Assembly: GCA_030524035.1 (NCBI GenBank)
Contig: JAUNHG010000001.1
Coordinates: forward strand, 589,250-653,249
DNA: 64,000 bases
Direction of reading: 5' to 3'
Source: Kocuria sp.
GTDB lineage: Bacteria > Actinomycetota > Actinomycetes > Actinomycetales > Micrococcaceae
Position numbers and translations under genes: made by a program. Of the stretch, positions 46,781 to 56,366 are shown piece after piece (the first letter of the stretch is position 1; each line of letters starts with the position of its first letter). The notes beneath the pieces are model-generated. The model had not been told where the DNA came from. It did no database searches and saw only the letters and a program-made list of their open reading frames with translations.

Positions 46781-47535
46781 CAGGCGTCACCATCCGACCG
46801 GCGGATGTCGTCGGAAACGATCCGCCCGTCCTGCACGTTGATGATCCGGTCAGCGTACTCAGCCACACGGGAATCGTGGGTCACAACCACCACGGTGTGG
46901 CCTTGAGAGTGCACGGATTCGGCGAGCAGCCCGAGTACTTGGGAAGTGGTTTCTGTGTCCAGAGCGCCGGTGGGTTCATCGGCAATGATCACATCCGGGT
47001 CGGTGATCAGCGCCCTGGCGATAGCCACACGTTGCTGCTGACCCCCGGATAGTTCATCCGGACGGTGATTGAGCCGTTCCGTTAACCCCAGCGCCGTCGA
47101 GACTTCCCGTAAACGTGCGCGGTCCAGCTTTTTGCCCGCCAGCGTCAGTGGCAGTTCAATGTTTTGCTGGGCGGTGAGCACGGGCACCAGGTTGAAGGAC
47201 TGGAACACAAATCCCACGTGCTCGCGTCGGAATTCGGTCAGCTTTTTATCGTCCATGCGCGTGATGTCCTGACCCCCCACCACAATCCCGGTGCGCGGGC
47301 TGGGGTCCGGGGAATCCAACCCGGCTAAACAGTGCACCAGCGTGGATTTGCCGGAGCCCGACGGGCCCACCACGGCAGTGAAGGTGCCGCGCTCAATGGT
47401 TAAGGAAACGTCATGCAGCGCTGTCACTGACAATTCGCCGGAGCCGTAGGTGCGGGAGACAGAAGTAGCCACCACGGCGGCGTGTGGTGACTGGGGGTCG
47501 GGGAAGGAATTCTGCATACCCATAGCTTGCGTCAC
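46780..47535 (-). CDS. MacB/LolD-type ABC transporter ATPase
   Basis: The 251-residue ATPase has Walker [11 protein letters not shown]-loop FVFQSFNLVPVLTAQQN, signature [16 protein letters not shown], Walker B VIIADEPTGALD and H-loop VTHDSRVAEY, all typical of the MacB/LolD class that serves FtsX-type permeases. The first gene of the minus-strand set ATPase-permease-kinase-regulator. The start could also be ATG 47523 or 47517 instead of GTG 47535; conserved sequence begins well downstream, so this cannot be decided. Confidence 0.92.
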   Translation of the reverse strand: MTQAMGMQNSFPDPQSPHAAVVATSVSRTYGSGELSVTALHDVSLTIERGTFTAVVGPSGSGKSTLVHCLAGLDSPDPSPRTGIVVGGQDITRMDDKKLTEFRREHVGFVFQSFNLVPVLTAQQNIELPLTLAGKKLDRARLREVSTALGLTERLNHRPDELSGGQQQRVAIARALITDPDVIIADEPTGALDTETTSQVLGLLAESVHSQGHTVVVVTHDSRVAEYADRIINVQDGRIVSDDIRRSDGDA

Positions 47536-47880
47536 AGTCTGTGCCGTGACATCGGACGACAGGCCGATTCGTCAGGTTTTGAGCTCATCCCCAGGGATGA
47601 GGAACAGTGCTGGGGCTACTATTCAGGCCCCCACGGGTACTAGATAATCCTTGTACAGTCGACCTTAACAGAATGGCGCAAACAGCCAAGAGAAGCGCGG
47701 CGGTGGAAAGTTCAGCGAACATGTAGCCCACGCACGGTACCTGCTGATCACCCTGATGCTTTCTGTGATCCTTCCCGTGTGGATGCAATAGCTGGGCGGG
47801 GTAGAATTCGGCAGGCTGTCCAGCCTGACCCCCATATTGATTGTGATTCCTTCACTTCGTAGAGAGCGATCCCGCCGCGT
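47536..47880. other. 345-bp divergent intergenic region before typA
   Basis: No ORF of convincing quality, tRNA or clear structured RNA was seen. It should contain the divergent promoters for the MacB-type ATPase operon and for typA. Candidate elements for typA are TAGAAT (47802-47807) and a TTGATT-N17-TAGAGA pair (47837-47865). Confidence 0.5.
47837..47865 (+). promoter_or_regulatory. Promoter of typA
   Basis: TTGATT (47837-47842) and TAGAGA (47860-47865) are separated by 17 bp. Transcription would start around 47872, giving a very short leader before ATG 47881. Confidence 0.5.
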
Positions 47881-49788
47881 ATGAGCACTATCCAGCGAAC
47901 CGACCTCCGCAATGTGGCGATTGTGGCCCACGTGGACCACGGTAAAACCACCATCGTGGATGCGATGCTTCAGCAAACCCACGCCTTTTCCGCACATGGA
48001 GAGGTAGAGGAACGCGTGATGGACTCCGGGGATCTGGAGAAGGAAAAGGGCATCACCATCCTGGCCAAAAACACCACAGTGTTTTACGACGGCCCCTCCG
48101 CAGGTGGTGAAAAAATCACCATTAACGTGATCGACACCCCTGGCCACGCTGATTTTGGTGGCGAGGTGGAACGTGGGTTGTCGATGGTGGATGGTGTGGT
48201 GCTGCTGGTGGACGCTTCCGAAGGCCCTTTGCCCCAAACTCGTTTTGTGCTGCGGAAGGCTTTAGAAGCCAAACTGCCCGTGATTCTGGTGGTCAACAAG
48301 ATTGACCGTCCGGATGCTCGGGCTGACGAAGTAGTCAGTGAGTCCATGGATTTGTTGCTGGGCTTGGCCTCTGACATCGCCGAAGACCAACCGGACCTTG
48401 ACTTGGACGCTGTGCTGGATGTTCCGGTGGTGTACGCCTCCGGTAAAGCAGGGCGGGCGTCCGTGGAAAATCCAGGGGACGGTAACCTGCCGAATAACGA
48501 GGACCTTGAACCGTTATTCGCCACGATCATCAACCACATCCCCGCGCCGTCCTACGACGATGACGGCGTGCTGCAAGCACACGTGACTAACCTGGATGCT
48601 TCCCCGTTCTTGGGGCGTTTGGCGTTGTTGCGCATCTTCAATGGCACCCTCAAGAAGGGCCAAACCGTGGCGTGGGCCCGTTCCAACGGTGAGCTGAAGA
48701 ACGTGCGGATCTCAGAGCTACTGGCTACCAAAGGCCTGGACCGGGAACCCGCCGAATCTGCTGGTCCCGGCGAGATCGTGGCGGTGGCAGGGATCGAGGA
48801 CATCACTATTGGTGAAACCCTGACCGATCCGAATAACCCCCAGCCGCTTCCGTTGATTCATGTGGATGATCCCGCTATTTCCATGACGATCGGCATCAAT
48901 ACCTCCCCATTGGCGGGCAGGGTCAAGGGCGCTAAGGTGACTGCCCGCCAGGTCAAGGATCGTTTGGATAAGGAATTGATCGGCAACGTCTCCTTGCGCG
49001 TGCTGCCTACCCAGCGCCCGGATGCTTGGGAAGTTCAAGGGCGCGGTGAGTTGGCGTTAGCCATCCTGGTGGAACAAATGCGCCGCGAAGGGTTTGAGAT
49101 CACGGCGGGCAAACCCCAAGTGGTGACCCGGGAGATTGATGGCTCACTTCATGAGCCGATGGAACACATGACCATTGACACTCCGGAAGAATTCTTGGGT
49201 GCGATTACGCAGCTCATGGCGGCCCGCAAAGGGCAGATGCAAGGGATGACCAACCACGGCACCGGATGGGTGCGGATGGAGTTTAAGGTTCCGTCCCGTG
49301 GGCTGATCGGCTTCCGTACCCGGTTTCTGACCGAAACTCGTGGTGCGGGTATTGCGTCGTCGTATGCGGATGGCTATGCGCCGTGGGCGGGGGACATCGA
49401 GTACCGCACCAACGGTTCTATGGTGGCCGACCGCGCTGGTGTGGCCACACCCTTTGCCATGATCAACCTGCAAGAACGCGGCACGATCTTTGTGAAACCT
49501 ACCCAGGAGGTGTACGAAGGCATGGTGGTGGGGGAAAACGCCCGAGCGGACGATATGGACGTGAATATCACCAAGGAAAAAAAGCTCACCAACATGCGTT
49601 CTTCCACGGCAGATAATTTTGAGAACCTCACCCCGCCCAAGATTTTGACGTTGGAGGAGTCCTTGGAATTTGCCCGCGAGGACGAATGCGTTGAGGTCAC
49701 ACCGGAGGCCATTCGTATTCGCAAAGTGATTTTGGATGGCAACGAGCGGGTTCGTGCCGCTCGTCAGCGGGCACGTGCCTCAGTCTGA
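47881..49788 (+). CDS. typA: Translational GTPase TypA/BipA
   Basis: The 635-residue GTPase has G1 [10 protein letters not shown]2 [17 protein letters not shown]3 [15 protein letters not shown]4 NKIDRPDAR and G5 ASGKAG. EF-G-like domains and the BipA-specific C-terminal domain follow ([35 protein letters not shown]). It binds ribosomes, assists large-subunit assembly and supports stress and cold growth. Its last 14 nt overlap the preferred mshB start, so the two are probably co-expressed. Confidence 0.96.
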   Translation: MSTIQRTDLRNVAIVAHVDHGKTTIVDAMLQQTHAFSAHGEVEERVMDSGDLEKEKGITILAKNTTVFYDGPSAGGEKITINVIDTPGHADFGGEVERGLSMVDGVVLLVDASEGPLPQTRFVLRKALEAKLPVILVVNKIDRPDARADEVVSESMDLLLGLASDIAEDQPDLDLDAVLDVPVVYASGKAGRASVENPGDGNLPNNEDLEPLFATIINHIPAPSYDDDGVLQAHVTNLDASPFLGRLALLRIFNGTLKKGQTVAWARSNGELKNVRISELLATKGLDREPAESAGPGEIVAVAGIEDITIGETLTDPNNPQPLPLIHVDDPAISMTIGINTSPLAGRVKGAKVTARQVKDRLDKELIGNVSLRVLPTQRPDAWEVQGRGELALAILVEQMRREGFEITAGKPQVVTREIDGSLHEPMEHMTIDTPEEFLGAITQLMAARKGQMQGMTNHGTGWVRMEFKVPSRGLIGFRTRFLTETRGAGIASSYADGYAPWAGDIEYRTNGSMVADRAGVATPFAMINLQERGTIFVKPTQEVYEGMVVGENARADDMDVNITKEKKLTNMRSSTADNFENLTPPKILTLEESLEFAREDECVEVTPEAIRIRKVILDGNERVRAARQRARASV

Positions 49789-51166
49789 CCACACGCCAGA
49801 TGCAACACCGTCGTACCCCGAACAGGGTGCGACGGTGTTGCCGAACGCGCTGCGCTCCCTCTTGCCTGCCGGTGTGGCCCCGCACGATGCGCGGCTGCTG
49901 TATGTGCACGCCCACCCTGATGACGAAACGGTGGTGACGGGTGCCTCCATCGCACACTATGCGCGGGAAGGTGCGGCAGTAACGCTGTTAACCATGACGC
50001 GTGGTGAGCGGGGGGAGGTGATCCCCCACGACCTCCGCCACCTTGAAGTAGGCCACCCGGATTGTGTGGACGACGGCACCGCGTTGGGGGATTACCGGGT
50101 GGATGAGCTGCGGGCTGCGTGCGCTGCTCTGGGAATCAGCAAACAGTTTTTTGCCGGGCAATCACCAGCGTGGGACCCCACAGTCGGTATGAGTAATGGG
50201 CGGGATCGGTACCTGGATTCCGGGATGTCCTGGGGGGCTCATGGCCGTGCCCAGCCCGCCACGGATGTTTCCCCGGCGGCGCTCACAGCAGCCCCAACGG
50301 AAGAAGTCGCTGCCCATATTGCGGCGGCTATCCGCACGGTATGCCCCATAGCAGTGATCACGTACGACGACGACGGCGGTTACGGTCATCCCGATCACAT
50401 ATACACCGGGGCAGCGGTGTTGCGGGCCGTGGAATTGGCCCGCACCGCTGGTGCGGGGGGTGTCGGGTGGGATGTCCCCGTGGTGTGGGCGATTGAGGGT
50501 GAGGTGTCTGCCGATGACGTCAGCCCTCAGGCCGTAGTGGAGGCAACACCGGGGGATCTGGGCGCCAAACGGGCCGCCTTGGAAGCCCACGCTACACAGG
50601 TGATGCTGCCGTCCGACCCCACGCACATGAGCTTTATGTTCTCCAACGGTATTCCGCAAAAGATCAGCGGAGTGGAAACGTTCCGTGTGGTGGGAGGCAC
50701 GGAGGCCTCAGCCATGGAGGCGCGCTACACCACGCCCGCGCACAGTGGCCGAAATCCCCTCGACCAGGCCTCAGTGCCGGTGAGTATGGCCATTGCGGTG
50801 GTCACCGGACTATTGGCCGGAATTTTAGGCACTGGTGTGCACGGCAACATCGCACGGGTAGGGGAGGGTTTTGTGCTGCCGTGGGGTGTGGCGTTGGCGT
50901 TGGCGTTGGCGTTGAGTGTTTCGTTATGGTCCGGATCCAGCACCCGCAGGGTGTGGGCTGCTGCCGTTGCCGGCGTGGTCACGTACACGGTGGCTTTTGT
51001 CATGGCGTTCTTGCGACCGGATTCCCCGTTGATTGTGTTGGCGTTGGATTCAGCCATTGGACGGGTAGGAATCGCCTGGTTTGGTGGCATCCTGCTGACC
51101 ACTTTGGCGTCTGTGATGGTGGTTAGCAGGTGGTGGCGTCGGCGTCGGAATTGGTTTGGCGCGTAG
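49775..51166 (+). CDS. mshB: Mycothiol deacetylase MshB with C-terminal membrane domain
   Basis: The 463-residue protein has the PIG-L/MshB catalytic region: zinc-binding VHAHPDDETVVTGASIAHYA (H-x-x-D-D), TRGERGEVIP, DYRVDELRAACAALG and YGHPDHIYTG. It removes acetate from GlcNAc-inositol in mycothiol synthesis. The last 140 residues form four or five TM helices, so this protein is tied to the membrane, unlike the soluble mycobacterial enzyme. The GTG at 49775 is preferred over ATG 49736, which would overlap typA further. A GCGTTG tandem repeat (50891-50914, four copies) codes for part of one TM helix. Confidence 0.9.
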   Translation: MPQSDHTPDATPSYPEQGATVLPNALRSLLPAGVAPHDARLLYVHAHPDDETVVTGASIAHYAREGAAVTLLTMTRGERGEVIPHDLRHLEVGHPDCVDDGTALGDYRVDELRAACAALGISKQFFAGQSPAWDPTVGMSNGRDRYLDSGMSWGAHGRAQPATDVSPAALTAAPTEEVAAHIAAAIRTVCPIAVITYDDDGGYGHPDHIYTGAAVLRAVELARTAGAGGVGWDVPVVWAIEGEVSADDVSPQAVVEATPGDLGAKRAALEAHATQVMLPSDPTHMSFMFSNGIPQKISGVETFRVVGGTEASAMEARYTTPAHSGRNPLDQASVPVSMAIAVVTGLLAGILGTGVHGNIARVGEGFVLPWGVALALALALSVSLWSGSSTRRVWAAAVAGVVTYTVAFVMAFLRPDSPLIVLALDSAIGRVGIAWFGGILLTTLASVMVVSRWWRRRRNWFGA

Positions 51167-51207
51167 GATGGGGCAGACCACTATTTGCGAAAGGACCACT
51201 GAGCTTC

Positions 51208-51531
51208 ATGACGTACGTGATCGCCCAGCCTTGTGTTGACGTCAAGGACAAGGCGTGCGTGGAAGAGTGCCCCGTCGATTGCATTTACGAAGGGGAGCGT
51301 TCGCTGTACATCCACCCCGATGAATGTGTCGATTGTGGTGCGTGTGAACCTGTGTGCCCAGTGGAAGCTATCTATTACGAAGACGACACTCCAGAAGAGT
51401 GGGCTGAGTACTACAAGTACAACGTTGAATTCTTTGACGATTTAGGGTCCCCGGGTGGCGCTGCCAAATTGGGGAACACGGGTAAGGATCACCCGGGTAT
51501 CGCGGCGCTTCCACCGCAGAATCAGGACTGA
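51208..51531 (+). CDS. fdxA: Seven-iron ferredoxin FdxA
   Basis: The 107-residue protein has two cluster sites: CVDVKDKACVEECPVDCI and CVDCGACEPVCPVEAI, the pattern of 3Fe-4S plus 4Fe-4S actinobacterial ferredoxins. It serves as a low-potential electron carrier, for example to cytochromes P450 or oxidoreductases. ATG 51208 gives the usual MTYVIAQPC start, with AAAGGA a little upstream. Two nt separate it from dapC, a linkage conserved in actinomycetes. Confidence 0.96.
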   Translation: MTYVIAQPCVDVKDKACVEECPVDCIYEGERSLYIHPDECVDCGACEPVCPVEAIYYEDDTPEEWAEYYKYNVEFFDDLGSPGGAAKLGNTGKDHPGIAALPPQNQD

Positions 51532-51533
51532 CC

Positions 51534-52685
51534 GTGACGCATTCCGCGCGCGCTATGGGGTTGTCTCTGCCGGACTACCCCTGGGAAGCCATGGTTCCCT
51601 ACCGGCAGAAAGCCGCAGAGCACCCGGACGGTGTGGTAGATCTATCCATCGGCACTCCAGTGGACCCCACACCGTTGGTGATCCAGGACGCCTTGGGATC
51701 GGCTGCGGACGCTCACGGGTATCCCACCACACATGGCACGCGTGCGCTGCGTGAAGCCGTAGCAGCCTGGTACCAGCGTCGTCGTGGAGTTCCGGGGCTG
51801 GATCCTGAGCAGATCATGCCGACGGTGGGGTCAAAGGAATTGGTTGCCTGGCTGCCGTTGTTGCTGGGGTTGGGTGCCGGTGATGTGGTGGTGCGGCCTA
51901 CGGTGGCTTACCCCACCTATGACATTGGTGCGCGGATCGCCGGTGCGCAATACGTGGCTGCGGATGACCTTGATGACCTTGACGCGGATCAGCGTGACCG
52001 TGTGCGGTTGGTGTGGGTGAATTCGCCGGGTAACCCCACGGGTATTGTGCGTGACGCGCAGTCGTTGAAAAAAGTGGTGGACCAGGCGCGGGCTGTGGGG
52101 GCCGTGGTGGCATCCGATGAGTGTTATGCCGAGCTGGGGTGGGGCGAGTGGGACCGCGAACAGGGGGGTACCTCTGTGCCGTCGGTGCTGGACCCCGCCG
52201 TAAGTGGGGGCGATTTTTCCCTGCTGCTCAGTGTCTACTCGTTGTCCAAGCAATCAAATATGGCGGGGTATCGGGCGGCTTTTGTGGCTGGGGACCCAGA
52301 CATTATGAAGGACCTGATTAACTCCCGTAAGCACGCGGGCATGATCGTTCCAGCCCCTGTGCAGGTGGCTATGCAGATGGCGTTGACGGACGACGCTCAC
52401 GTGGCGGCGCAGAAAGCGTTGTACCGTGCGCGGCGTGAGCAACTGTTACCTGCTTTGCGGGACTTTGGCATGCGGATTGAGCATTCAGAAGCTGGCCTGT
52501 ACCTGTGGTGCCGGCCAACCTCGGGGGAGGATACCTGGCAGACGGTCAGCCGCTTTGCTGAGCGAGGGCTTGTGGTGGGTCCTGGCGTGTTTTATGGCGA
52601 GTCCGGTAGCGGGTATGTTCGGGTGGCTTTAACCGGTACAAACGAACGTATCCAGGCAGCTGTCACCCGATTGAGGGAGCCCTGA
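51534..52685 (+). CDS. dapC: N-succinyldiaminopimelate aminotransferase
   Basis: The 383-residue fold-type I PLP enzyme matches actinobacterial DapC: VVDLSIGTPVDPTP, TVGSKELVAWLPLLLGLG, VNSPGNPTG, ASDECYAELGW, the PLP lysine in SLSKQSNMAGYRAAFVAGD and the C-terminal YVRVALTGTNERI. It converts N-succinyl-2-amino-6-ketopimelate with glutamate to N-succinyl-LL-diaminopimelate. It starts at GTG 51534, directly after fdxA. dapD and dapE nearby complete the neighbouring steps. Confidence 0.94.
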   Translation: MTHSARAMGLSLPDYPWEAMVPYRQKAAEHPDGVVDLSIGTPVDPTPLVIQDALGSAADAHGYPTTHGTRALREAVAAWYQRRRGVPGLDPEQIMPTVGSKELVAWLPLLLGLGAGDVVVRPTVAYPTYDIGARIAGAQYVAADDLDDLDADQRDRVRLVWVNSPGNPTGIVRDAQSLKKVVDQARAVGAVVASDECYAELGWGEWDREQGGTSVPSVLDPAVSGGDFSLLLSVYSLSKQSNMAGYRAAFVAGDPDIMKDLINSRKHAGMIVPAPVQVAMQMALTDDAHVAAQKALYRARREQLLPALRDFGMRIEHSEAGLYLWCRPTSGEDTWQTVSRFAERGLVVGPGVFYGESGSGYVRVALTGTNERIQAAVTRLREP

Positions 52686-52920
52686 CGAGGGTTTTTCTCG
52701 TGTGTTTCGCGTTGCGGTGATGTTTGGCGGAAATTGGCACCATCGTGTGCAGAGCGAGTAAGTTGTACCACAGCGATTTTGTGCCATAGGCACTATCCGT
52801 GGTGTACATCGCTGTACGCCGTCGATATCGCGCATCGGTACATGCCGCACCATCCGGCAGGCCGAAACCACCCCGACCCACCGGGTCATCGAGCACGGAA
52901 TACCACCGCGGAGGGCATCC

Positions 52921-54216
52921 ATGAGCGAGTCTGTTACTGACGCCAAGAACGTCCAGCTTCATCACGAAAACGGCATCTTGGATTTGCCGGTCTTAGAGGC
53001 TGCCGAGGGCAATAACGGTTATGGGGTCAGTGCGCTGCTCAAAGAAACAGGCAACGTGGTGTACGACCCCGGTTTTGTGAATACCGCCAATGTGCGCTCG
53101 GCCGTCACCTATATTGATGGCGCTAACGGGATTCTTCGGTATCGCGGTTATCCCATTGAACAGTTGGCCGAGAAGTCCAATTTTGTGGAAGTTGCCTATT
53201 TGCTCATTTACGGTGAACTGCCCACACCGGAGCAGTACGCGGATTTTGAGCACCGGATTACCACACACACCATGGTCCATGAAGACCTCAAAATGTTCTT
53301 TAACGGGTTCCCCCGGTCGGCGCACCCCATGCCTGTGTTGTCATCGTCTGTTTCAGCGTTGTCCACGTTCTACCCAGATTCTCTGGACCCTCAAGACCCT
53401 TGGCACATCGAAATTTCCACGATTCGCTTGCTGGCCAAGGTTCCCACCTTGGCTGCGTATGCCTATAAGAAGTCCTTGGGCGAACCCATGCTGTACCCGC
53501 ACAATGAGCTGAATTACGCCGAAAATTTCCTCCGGATGTGCTTTGGGGTTCCCGCTGCGGATTACGAGGTAGACCCGGATATGGCCAAGGTGTTGGATGT
53601 TTTGCTCATGCTCCACGCTGACCACGAACAGAACTGTTCGACATCCACTGTGCGTTTGGTGGGTTCTTCTAATGCCAATATTTTTGCTTCTGTGTCTGCT
53701 GGGATTAACGCCCTGTATGGGCCGTTGCATGGTGGGGCAAACGAGGCTGTGTTGAAGATGCTCAACCAGATCAAGGACGAAGGGCTTTCCCCGGATGCCT
53801 TTATGGAAAAGGTGAAAAATAAAGAAGACGGGGTCAAGCTCATGGGCTTTGGGCACCGGGTGTATAAGAGCTACGACCCCCGTGCCCAGATCATCAAAGA
53901 TTACGCGCACGACATCCTGGCTAAATTGGGTGGCAATAACGAATTGTTGGATATTGCCATGCGCTTGGAAGAAAAAGCGTTGGCGGATGACTACTTTGTG
54001 GAACGTAAGCTGTACCCGAATGTGGATTTCTATACCGGCTTGATTTACAAAGCCATGGGTTTCCCGGAGCGGATGTTCACCGTGCTGTTTGCGATTGGGC
54101 GTCTTCCGGGGTGGATTGCGCAGTGGCGTGAAATGGTGGAGGACCCTGAAACCAAGATTGGTCGGCCTCGTCAGCTGTACGTGGGAGCCACGGAACGCGA
54201 TTACCCGCAGCGGTGA
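52921..54216 (+). CDS. gltA: Citrate synthase
   Basis: The 431-residue protein is a type II-like, longer citrate synthase: GILRYRGYPIEQLAEKSNFVEVAYLLIYGELP, DHEQNCSTSTVRLVGSS with the catalytic His, GPLHGGANEAV, MGFGHRVYKSYDPRA with catalytic His and the Asp-bearing VDFYTGLIYKAMGFPERMFT. It condenses oxaloacetate and acetyl-CoA. GGAGG (52912) precedes ATG 52921. The 235-bp leader region holds a small GTGCC/GGCAC inverted repeat but no firmly assigned promoter. A hairpin follows. Confidence 0.96.
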   Translation: MSESVTDAKNVQLHHENGILDLPVLEAAEGNNGYGVSALLKETGNVVYDPGFVNTANVRSAVTYIDGANGILRYRGYPIEQLAEKSNFVEVAYLLIYGELPTPEQYADFEHRITTHTMVHEDLKMFFNGFPRSAHPMPVLSSSVSALSTFYPDSLDPQDPWHIEISTIRLLAKVPTLAAYAYKKSLGEPMLYPHNELNYAENFLRMCFGVPAADYEVDPDMAKVLDVLLMLHADHEQNCSTSTVRLVGSSNANIFASVSAGINALYGPLHGGANEAVLKMLNQIKDEGLSPDAFMEKVKNKEDGVKLMGFGHRVYKSYDPRAQIIKDYAHDILAKLGGNNELLDIAMRLEEKALADDYFVERKLYPNVDFYTGLIYKAMGFPERMFTVLFAIGRLPGWIAQWREMVEDPETKIGRPRQLYVGATERDYPQR

Positions 54217-54223
54217 GACCACA

Positions 54224-54259
54224 TCGTGGGTGGTGTGATGGTATAAACACCACCCACGA
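54224..54259 (+). terminator. Terminator between gltA and galE
   Basis: A perfect 13-bp stem (54224-54236 with 54247-54259) has a 10-nt loop and is followed by TTGTTGT. It is placed between convergent genes and may serve both. Confidence 0.85.
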
Positions 54260-54284
54260 TTGTTGTCAGTGGGTGTGGCGGGAT

Positions 54285-55301
54285 CTAGCCTTGGTAGCCG
54301 TTGGGGTTGTTTTTCTGCCAGTTCCAGTGGTCCCGGCACATCGTGTCCATATCCCGGTCAGCGGACCACCCCAGGTCCGCCAGGGCTGCGGAAGCGTCAG
54401 CGTACGTGGTGGCAGCATCGCCTGGGCGACGGTCAACCACCTCGTAAGGAATTTCCACACCGGAGGCTTTCTGGAAAGCGTCGCGTACTTCCAAGACGGA
54501 GTACCCGTGGCCAGTGCCTAGATTCCAAATCTTCAACCCGCCATTGTGTGCCAACCAGTCGACTGCTTTGACGTGACCATCTGCCAGGTCCACCACGTGA
54601 ATGTAGTCGCGCACGCCTGTGCCATCCGGGGTGGGGTAGTCATCCCCAAAGACCCGCAACTTTTCCCGGCGGCCCACTGCCACCTGAGCCACAAACGGCA
54701 TCAGATTGTTCGGGATGCCCCGGGGGTCTTCACCGATCCTGCCCGATTCATGGGCACCCACCGGGTTGAAATACCGTAGCAAGGCCACATTCCAACGATC
54801 ATCGGCCGCAGCAAGGTCCGTAAGAATGTCTTCGATGTGTTCTTTGGTGCGCCCGTACGGGTTAGTGGCATCTTTCTCCACTTTTTCCGTTAACGGCATG
54901 GTGTCCACTTCCCCGTACACGGTGGCGGAGGAGGAGAACACTATGGTGCGGCAGTCATGCTCTTCCATGGTGTTTAACAGATGTAATGTGCCGCCAACGT
55001 TGTTGGAGTAGTACCACAGGGGTTTTTCTGCTGATTCCCCCACAGCCTTCAGCCCGGCAAAGTGAATCACAGCATCCGGTTTCCACGTTTGGAAAATGCG
55101 GGTAAGTCCCGGGGCGTCCAACAGGTCCACTTCCTCAAAACCGTCAATGGGCCGACCGGCCAATTCTTCAACACGGTTCAGAGACTCCCGGGAGGAATTT
55201 GCCAAGTTATCCATGACAACGACGTCATGCCCAGCCTCCAGGAGGGACAGGACGGTGTGTGAGCCAATGTAGCCGGTGCCACCGGTCACGAGAATACGCA
55301 T
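54285..55301 (-). CDS. galE: UDP-glucose 4-epimerase
   Basis: The 338-residue extended SDR starts MRILVTGGTGYIGSHTVLSLLEAGH (NAD-binding GxxGxxG), has the catalytic S-x(n)-YxxxK as SSSATVYG and NPYGRTKEHIEDIL, and GalE blocks LRYFNPVGAHESGRIGEDPRGIPNNLMP and DGTGVRDYIHVVDLADGHV. It interconverts UDP-glucose and UDP-galactose for cell-envelope sugars. It is followed (minus strand, downstream) by the shared gltA terminator. Confidence 0.96.
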   Translation of the reverse strand: MRILVTGGTGYIGSHTVLSLLEAGHDVVVMDNLANSSRESLNRVEELAGRPIDGFEEVDLLDAPGLTRIFQTWKPDAVIHFAGLKAVGESAEKPLWYYSNNVGGTLHLLNTMEEHDCRTIVFSSSATVYGEVDTMPLTEKVEKDATNPYGRTKEHIEDILTDLAAADDRWNVALLRYFNPVGAHESGRIGEDPRGIPNNLMPFVAQVAVGRREKLRVFGDDYPTPDGTGVRDYIHVVDLADGHVKAVDWLAHNGGLKIWNLGTGHGYSVLEVRDAFQKASGVEIPYEVVDRRPGDAATTYADASAALADLGWSADRDMDTMCRDHWNWQKNNPNGYQG

Positions 55302-55361
55302 GGGGGTGCCTTTCTGTAGCGAAGAAACGTCGGATTGTAGGCAGTGTGTGCTGCCCAGCGG

Positions 55362-56327
55362 TTAGTTCTGATGAAGTGCTTGGTTGAGTTCCACGGTGTT
55401 TCCGGTGCGGGGGAGTGCTTCTACAGCACCAGTCAGGGAATTTCGGCGCAGTAACAGGTTGGGGGTTCCGGACAGATCAACGGCTTTGACCACCTGGGTT
55501 GATTGGCCGTTGTTGATAACGTTCACGCGTGTTCCGGCAGTGACATACAGCCCGGCTTCCACCACGCAGTCATTCCCCAGGGAAATCCCCACACCCGCGT
55601 TGGCACCCAGCAACACCCGTTCCCCCAACTGCACACGCTGTGTGCCGCCACCGGAGAGAGTTCCCATGATGGAAGCGCCCCCGCCAATGTCTGTGTGGTC
55701 ACCCACCACCACACCAGCTGAAATGCGGCCTTCCACCATGGCGGTTCCCAAGGTTCCCGCGTTGAAGTTCACGAACCCTTCGTGCATCACCGTGGTGCCT
55801 TCCGCCAGATGAGCACCCAGTCGGACACGGTCCGCATCGCCAATGCGCACGCCAGAGGGGACCACGTAGTCCACCATTCGGGGGAATTTATCCACGGACA
55901 GCACGGTGACATTGCCGGTGGAACGCATACGCATCACAGCCCATCGCAGCTCTTCTGCCAACACTGGCCCACGGGAAGTCCAGGCCACATTAGCCAGCAG
56001 GCCAAAAATACCGTCCAAGTTGATGGTGTTCGGTTGCACCATGCGATGGGACAGTAAGTGCAGGCGCAGGTAAGCATCCGCAGCATCTGCCGGGGCAGCA
56101 TCAAGATCCACCACTCGTTCCAGGATCTGCACGGTCACGTTGCGGTCAGCATCAGGGACCGCAGCGGTTCGTAAGTCAGCGTCCAAGGATGTATCAGGAT
56201 CTTGGCCGAGTACCGGGTTGGGGTACCACACATCCAAAATGGTGTCGGCGTGGGGGCCATCAGCTACTACCGTGGCAAGCCCCAATCCCGCTGCGTGGCG
56301 GGCAGTGTCAGAGTCAGTGGAAGTCAT
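55362..56327 (-). CDS. dapD: Tetrahydrodipicolinate N-succinyltransferase
   Basis: The 321-residue protein is the actinobacterial DapD type: [13 protein letters not shown]-like [17 protein letters not shown], a left-handed beta-helix with repeating hexads ([60 protein letters not shown]) and [22 protein letters not shown]. It forms N-succinyl-2-amino-6-ketopimelate. TAGGAT (56339-56334, minus strand) sits 6 nt before the ATG, so the mRNA may be leaderless. It is divergent from dapE over 39 bp. Confidence 0.94.
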   Translation of the reverse strand: MTSTDSDTARHAAGLGLATVVADGPHADTILDVWYPNPVLGQDPDTSLDADLRTAAVPDADRNVTVQILERVVDLDAAPADAADAYLRLHLLSHRMVQPNTINLDGIFGLLANVAWTSRGPVLAEELRWAVMRMRSTGNVTVLSVDKFPRMVDYVVPSGVRIGDADRVRLGAHLAEGTTVMHEGFVNFNAGTLGTAMVEGRISAGVVVGDHTDIGGGASIMGTLSGGGTQRVQLGERVLLGANAGVGISLGNDCVVEAGLYVTAGTRVNVINNGQSTQVVKAVDLSGTPNLLLRRNSLTGAVEALPRTGNTVELNQALHQN

Positions 56328-56333
56328 GGCTCC

Positions 56334-56360
56334 ATCCTACGGACCATACGCAGCTAGGGT
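56334..56360. promoter_or_regulatory. Divergent dapD/dapE leaderless promoters
   Basis: Within a 39-bp gap, TAGGAT on the minus strand (56339-56334) and TAGGGT on the plus strand (56355-56360) each lie 6 nt before the start codons of dapD and dapE. The -35 regions must overlap the opposite promoter, so the two genes may compete or be co-regulated. Confidence 0.6.
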
Positions 56361-56366
56361 GGTTGG

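Noticed and set aside
47536-47880. Possible tRNA or structured RNA before typA
   Set aside because: No cloverleaf with a CCA-type acceptor end or T-loop sequence could be drawn.
50891-50914. GCGTTG tandem repeat in mshB as a phase-variable site
   Set aside because: The unit is six bases, so slippage stays in frame and only lengthens a Leu/Ala membrane helix.
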